From NCBI GenBank assembly GCA_003116975.1, contig BGKB01000046.1, positions 62,001-126,000 of the forward strand: a DNA stretch of 64,000 nt, read 5' to 3'. Position numbers and translations under genes: made by a program. The notes below the pieces were generated by a model. It was not told the DNA's origin and searched no databases. It saw only the letters and a program-made list of their open reading frames with translations. This document shows positions 59,748-64,000 of the stretch, piece by piece. Origin of the DNA: Aurantiochytrium sp. KH105. Its lineage: Eukaryota > Sar > Bigyra > Thraustochytrida > Thraustochytriidae. Numbering within the stretch: the first letter of the stretch is position 1; each line of letters begins with the position of its first letter.

Positions 59748-61465
59748 GGTGTGCGCACTGCGCGCACAATGGTGCAGTGGCAGCCAGAAAGAAACTTGGA
59801 AAGGAGAAAGAAAGCGGGGCCAGAAGAAGAAAAGAAGAAGAGCGGGTGTGCACGTGTCTTACTACGACGAGAAGCGCGTGAGTGGCGCCGCTGCCTTGCC
59901 ATTGGCCGACCACGTAAGTTTGACTGTCCTATGGTGTGCGTAAACTTGAAGAAGTGGATGAGCGAATCATGGATGGAGGAATTGACAGGGCGAACGAATG
60001 ATGAACAATGCATGCATGCAATGAATGAATGGGGCCGTGAGAGGGAACAACGTCGATGCGTCGATGCCATTGGGAGCCGGTAGCAGTAGATAGAGGGACC
60101 GGCAGCGGCTCACTCAACGAGCGGGCTCACACAAGGCTAAGGCCTATTCCAATGAACGACAAATGGTGAAATGCATCTTGTCAGCCACGGACTTGTCTGC
60201 GATAATCATATCGTGACCGTCCGTCGACGAGCTGAGCACAGTCCAGGCAGAGACTGGAGCTGCTTTTACTTGCAGCAGACAGCGCCTCGCACAGCAACAG
60301 CTCCTGCTCCAGCTTCAGCTCTAGCGCCGTGACAGGCAGGCTTCAGCGTCTGCGTCAAGCATCGAAAGATCGCGGTCGACGTGGTGGATTATGATGCCGA
60401 AAACCTACTTGGCCCCTCGCCTTAAGCCTCTCTTTTAGGGCCCTTTCGAGCTCTGTGTGCCTTTAAGGTGGTCCTGTGCACACACCTCCTTTACAAAAAA
60501 AATGTTGCTTAGCGGCACGTGCTGCGGCCTCGGCGGCGTCGCGACGGCTGCCGCCGGCCAGGTCGCGGCTGCGGCTGGCGGTGGTGCGGCTGGCTGCCCG
60601 CGTCTGCAGGGCTGCAGCCGGCGGACGAGTGCGGCTGTGGAGGCTCCTCTCCTGGTACCGGGAGCGGCCTCGCGTCTCCTGGCTGCTGCAAGCTCGATCT
60701 CGGCGCGAGGCCGACTGGAGTGCGATGGCCGATGTCCAGCTCCGACTAAGTAGCCTCTAGCGGGTTCTAGCGGGAGAGGGAGCACACTGCACGCGCGTCC
60801 ATTCTCGCGCACGACCAAACCATAAAAATAAAACCAAGCAACAGCAAGCAAGCAAGCAAGCAAGCAAGGCAAGGCAAGTGCGTGGAAGGTATCGCGAAGT
60901 GCAGAATACAGGGCAGACTGACCCGCCCTGGCCGATGCGGGACTGGCGGGGGAAGAGAGGAAAGGAAGGCAAGGAGAATGGAAAGTAAAAAAAAAAAGGA
61001 AAAAAAAAAGGAAAGAGCCCGGGAAAGGAGGTATAAAGTAAAAGTAAAACTTTCAGGAAAACTGGTCTCTGTGCGTGCACGCACTGCACGTGCTGGCCTG
61101 CCTCGCCGCCTTCGCAGCGGTCAACAAAGCGAAGCGAGGAACAGCAAGTCCAGTTGTGTCGCTTCCATTGTTCATTCATTTCGCCCTCGCCCGCGCCAGT
61201 GCGGCACCCGTGTCCAGCGCGGCGGCAGAGCCCAAAAGCCGAAACGCACACGTGCTCGCGCGCGACGCCGCGCGTCGAGGCTCCTCGCCCGCGCGCTCGC
61301 CGACGCGGACGCAGACACGGACGTAGTCACGGAGACAGGCGGACGCGGCCAGCCGGGCACAGCGCAGCGCAAGTCGCCGCAGGGAACGAGGCACGCGCGC
61401 AGACCGACAGCGAGCGAGGGTAAAAGGAGAAAAGCAAGGTGTCTACCTTGAAGGTGGAGACCACC

Positions 61466-64000
61466 ATGGGCGACAAGGATGAGAATCCCCTACTGTCGCA
61501 GGAGGAGGTCGAGGCCGATCGCGCGGATGGCATCTCGTGGCTGTATTGCCTCGTGTTCCCGGTGCCCTCGGGCAAAAAGGCAGAGGAAGTCGAGGCCGCG
61601 CGGGAGGCCATCCTCGGAGACTTGGCCGCAGCAGGGCTGCACACCATCCTTTTTTACAGCAGCACCAAGCTCCAGATCTTCTGCAAGGTCGGCGCCACCG
61701 ACGGACGCCTTCTCAAAGAGGCAGATATTCAAGAGTACAGGCTCAAGTGCGATGAGACGAACCTCAAGATCATTGCCGAGACCGCCGAGGCGCAACGCGC
61801 CCCGCTCTACCTCGACTTCCCGTTCCCGCCCTCGGTCGAGGTACCAGGAGAGTTCAAGTACAAGGGCATCGACAACCAGTGGCACGACATGGACCAGACC
61901 CAGGTTGCCAAGTACATTCACCAGCAGACCTCGCTGAGCCCCTGGAAAGACATTCACGTCCGCTACAACGACGCCTGGGAGCATCGCATCCTCAACGAGC
62001 ATGGCGTCCAGGTCTACAAAACCTACGAAGACGGTACGATTCTCCGTCCGGCCGATCGAATCAAGCTTTTGGGCAAAATCCTCACGCGCACCAAGCTCAA
62101 GGATCCCGAGCATGGCCTTGCCGGCGCCTTCCTTGACGTCAAGAAGCTCACCTACAAAAAGGTCCTTCTGGCGTCATACCCTCTGCAGCTCGGCACTGCT
62201 CGCGCCCTGTCAAAGGAACTCACCCCGGACAAGCTCTTTGAGGAGTGGAACAAGCCCATGCGAATGCCATGGCAGCAGCCCCTCGAGGAAATCCGCAACT
62301 ATGCAGGCGAGAAGATCGCGCTTTACTTTGCCTTTCTTGGCCACTACACGCTCTGGCTCGTACCGCCTGCCATAATTGGCACCGTCATCTTCATTCACCA
62401 GATGATCCAGCTCAATGCAGACACTGGAAGCTTCAACATTGTTGGTTCCGGAACCGCCGAGCTCATCGCGTCGAATGTCACCGTCACGCTGGAGAACGGT
62501 CAGCTCTTTAACAAAACGGTCTACGAGACAGAGCTGTACACCCAGGTCCCCGAGGCGCCCTTCTTTGCCCTCTTCATCTCTCTCTGGGCCTCTGTGCTCA
62601 TCGAGTTCTGGAAGCGCAAGGAAGCTCGCTTCGCTCTCAAATGGGGCACGAGCAACTACGAAAAGGAGACGAGCAACCGCGTACAGTTCAAGGCCACGCA
62701 TATCATTCCGGACCCTACCAACGGCGAGCCGATCGAGTACTACTCCAAGACCAGCCTGTTCTCGAAGCTCTTTATCTCTGCGTCTGTCATTGCCGCGTCC
62801 ATTGTCGTCGTCATTGCCGCCATTACAGGCATTCTTGTGCTCAAGGTTGTCGCATCTTCGACAGAGTTCAGCACCGGCATTATTCCTGCTTCCGTTGCCC
62901 CGCAGCTCGCTCTTGTGGTCAACGCAGTCGTGATTCTCATTCTCGGTAACGTGTACAAGCTCGTTGCGCGCTGGCTCACGAACTGGGAGAACTGGCGCAC
63001 CAACATTCAGTGGGAAGACGCTCTCATCACCAAGACTTTTGTCTTTTCCTTTGTCAACTCTTACGCAACGCTCACGTACTTTGCCTTCATCAAGAGTGGT
63101 AGCGACATTCTCGGCATCACCCAGCTTTGCGTCGCTTCGGCCGAGGAATTGCTCGCCAACGCCGCCACGGATGACGAAAAGGAGCTGATTATTAACGCCG
63201 ACGTTTGCTACGGCTCGCTCGCGTACTCGCTCTTTATTATCTTTGGTACGCAGATCTTCGTCAACAACATTCAGGAGGTCGGTATCCCTATCATCATGGC
63301 CTATGTGAAGAAGATTCTCGACATTCGTGCGCACGCCAAGGCGATTGCCAAGAAGGCCAAGCAGGCCGCCGACGATATGCAGGCCGGCTTCGACGAGATG
63401 GGCAATGCCCTTGGCGTCCACAAGCAGTCAGTCGATGTGGCAGAAGATGACGAGGAGAAACTCGACATTGACTTGGAGAACATGGCCGTGCGCCAGCGCA
63501 TGAAGTCCCCGGTAGAGTACCAGTTCTACCTCAAGTTCTACGAGTCCCCCTTTGATGACTACCTTGAGCTGGCTATCCAGTTTGGCTACGTCTCGCTTTT
63601 CGTTGCTGCCTTTCCCATTGCGCCGCTTCTTGCCCTCATCAACAACTTTATCGAGGTCCGTGTTGACTCCTACAAGGTCTGCATTCTCAGCCGTCGCCCC
63701 GCCCTCGAGGTCGCCGAGGATATCGGCACCTGGCGCAAGATCTTCTCCATCATGGGCTTTGTCGCGGTGCTTTCGAACGCCAGTGTCATCCTCTTCTCGT
63801 CGACGATCCTCAAGTTTGATGAAGACGAGGAAGCCCGTCGCGTCTGGCTCTGGGTCCTCTTTGTCGGTGCCGTGCTTACCCTCAAGGTCATCATTGACTT
63901 TTTGGTGCCCGACGTTCCTATCGAGGTCGCGATCCAGCTCAAGCGCCAGGAGTTTATCACGCGCAAGGTCTTTATGCAGGAGCCCGACGATGAAGCTCTT
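61466..64000 (+). CDS. Anoctamin (TMEM16) family membrane protein, 3'-truncated by the window
   Basis: The frame is open for 845 codons from ATG 61466 (CCACCATGG, ideal context) to the window edge without a stop. The N-terminal cytosolic domain (about 1-275) is followed by the anoctamin entry motif EEIRNYAGEKIALYFAFLGHY and the first membrane segment (about 285-310). FALFISLWASVLIEFWKRKEA, another anoctamin signature, lies near 371-391. Further TM segments follow at about 433-460, 470-495 and 515-540. NNIQEVGIPIIMAYVKK lies near 600, and TM segments continue at about 705-730, 755-775 and 790-815. Anoctamins are calcium-gated chloride channels, lipid scramblases or ER-plasma-membrane tethers (family knowledge). 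Which of these applies cannot be told, because the later calcium-binding helices lie at or beyond the edge. Confidence 0.9.
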   Translation, partial: MGDKDENPLLSQEEVEADRADGISWLYCLVFPVPSGKKAEEVEAAREAILGDLAAAGLHTILFYSSTKLQIFCKVGATDGRLLKEADIQEYRLKCDETNLKIIAETAEAQRAPLYLDFPFPPSVEVPGEFKYKGIDNQWHDMDQTQVAKYIHQQTSLSPWKDIHVRYNDAWEHRILNEHGVQVYKTYEDGTILRPADRIKLLGKILTRTKLKDPEHGLAGAFLDVKKLTYKKVLLASYPLQLGTARALSKELTPDKLFEEWNKPMRMPWQQPLEEIRNYAGEKIALYFAFLGHYTLWLVPPAIIGTVIFIHQMIQLNADTGSFNIVGSGTAELIASNVTVTLENGQLFNKTVYETELYTQVPEAPFFALFISLWASVLIEFWKRKEARFALKWGTSNYEKETSNRVQFKATHIIPDPTNGEPIEYYSKTSLFSKLFISASVIAASIVVVIAAITGILVLKVVASSTEFSTGIIPASVAPQLALVVNAVVILILGNVYKLVARWLTNWENWRTNIQWEDALITKTFVFSFVNSYATLTYFAFIKSGSDILGITQLCVASAEELLANAATDDEKELIINADVCYGSLAYSLFIIFGTQIFVNNIQEVGIPIIMAYVKKILDIRAHAKAIAKKAKQAADDMQAGFDEMGNALGVHKQSVDVAEDDEEKLDIDLENMAVRQRMKSPVEYQFYLKFYESPFDDYLELAIQFGYVSLFVAAFPIAPLLALINNFIEVRVDSYKVCILSRRPALEVAEDIGTWRKIFSIMGFVAVLSNASVILFSSTILKFDEDEEARRVWLWVLFVGAVLTLKVIIDFLVPDVPIEVAIQLKRQEFITRKVFMQEPDDEAL

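Larger units (their letters stand above)
59315..61465. other. Divergent region between the SH3/LIM and anoctamin genes
   Basis: Two kilobases without a credible gene. The proximal 450 bp next to the SH3/LIM gene is CpG-rich and carries the shared promoter motif. A purine-rich stretch (about 59790-59850), a GCAA run (about 60843-60870) and A-rich purine runs (about 60985-61015) follow. A GCGCAAGTCG lies about 90 bp upstream of the anoctamin ATG. Confidence 0.6.

Noticed and set aside
59472-60083. 203-codon plus-strand frame in the SH3/LIM to anoctamin interval
   Set aside because: No domain, crosses the promoter motif cluster and purine runs.
1-64000. Mobile elements, virus-derived elements, CRISPR arrays, tRNA and rRNA genes
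   Set aside because: No transposase, reverse-transcriptase, integrase or capsid-like frame, no terminal repeats with target duplications, and no tRNA or rRNA signature were recognised by eye; a covariance-model scan was not possible.

Overview
The window is GC-rich nuclear DNA of a eukaryote. It carries 15 protein-coding loci, almost all as very long uninterrupted reading frames (up to 8.9 kb), separated by 0.3-4 kb of repeat-rich, GC-rich non-coding DNA. The gene content is fully eukaryotic: kinesin-3, UPF3, a P5A ATPase, an anoctamin, a choline-transporter-like protein, SH3/LIM, TAZ/RING and WD40 proteins. Few introns, CAG-encoded polyglutamine runs, a degenerate 'FY...KYG' helical repeat familiar from stramenopile proteins, and a TIR-like/TPR architecture common in protists suggest a labyrinthulomycete (thraustochytrid) stramenopile. 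That assignment is an inference from style and content; no rRNA or marker gene is present to prove it.

Layout, left to right. 1-12 kb: a putatively myristoylated acidic protein with two helical repeats (604-2874, +), 3.9 kb of simple-repeat-rich upstream DNA, then a 1755-residue nuclear regulator with TAZ-like and RING zinc fingers and an array of sumoylation motifs (6755-12022, +). 12-23 kb: a P5A ER transport ATPase (12391-17475, -), a TRIC-like channel (18284-19669, -) and a UPF3 nonsense-mediated-decay factor (20954-22942, +). 23-36 kb: a 2417-residue kinesin-3-like motor whose stop codon lies 8 bp from that of UPF3 (22951-30204, -), an RhlG-like short-chain reductase with the one clear intron of the window (31938-32863, -), and a TIR-like/TPR protein (33382-35241, -). 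37-46 kb: a choline-transporter-like protein (37324-39261, +), an unknown membrane protein with a calcium-loop-like motif (40301-41434, -), and a long coiled-coil protein (42498-45674, +) containing one undetermined base. 46-64 kb: a pentameric ligand-gated channel homologue that looks decayed (45694-47134, -), a 2973-residue WD40/IQ/PPC-like protein (47870-56791, -), a tandem-SH3/LIM protein (58019-59314, -), and the first 845 codons of an anoctamin (61466 to the window end, +).

No operon-like grouping or single pathway is visible. The functions lean towards membranes (ATPase, channels, transporter, scramblase-type anoctamin) and cytoskeleton or cilium (kinesin, coiled coil, SH3-LIM, WD40/IQ). 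The most interesting unexplained signals are a promoter motif (core GCAAGTGGGNTATNG) shared by three unlinked upstream regions, a related 20-bp tandem repeat upstream of the coiled-coil gene, the split channel homologue, the head-on UPF3/kinesin 3' ends, and several exact protein repeat arrays. No transposon, virus-derived element, tRNA, rRNA or CRISPR array was recognised.
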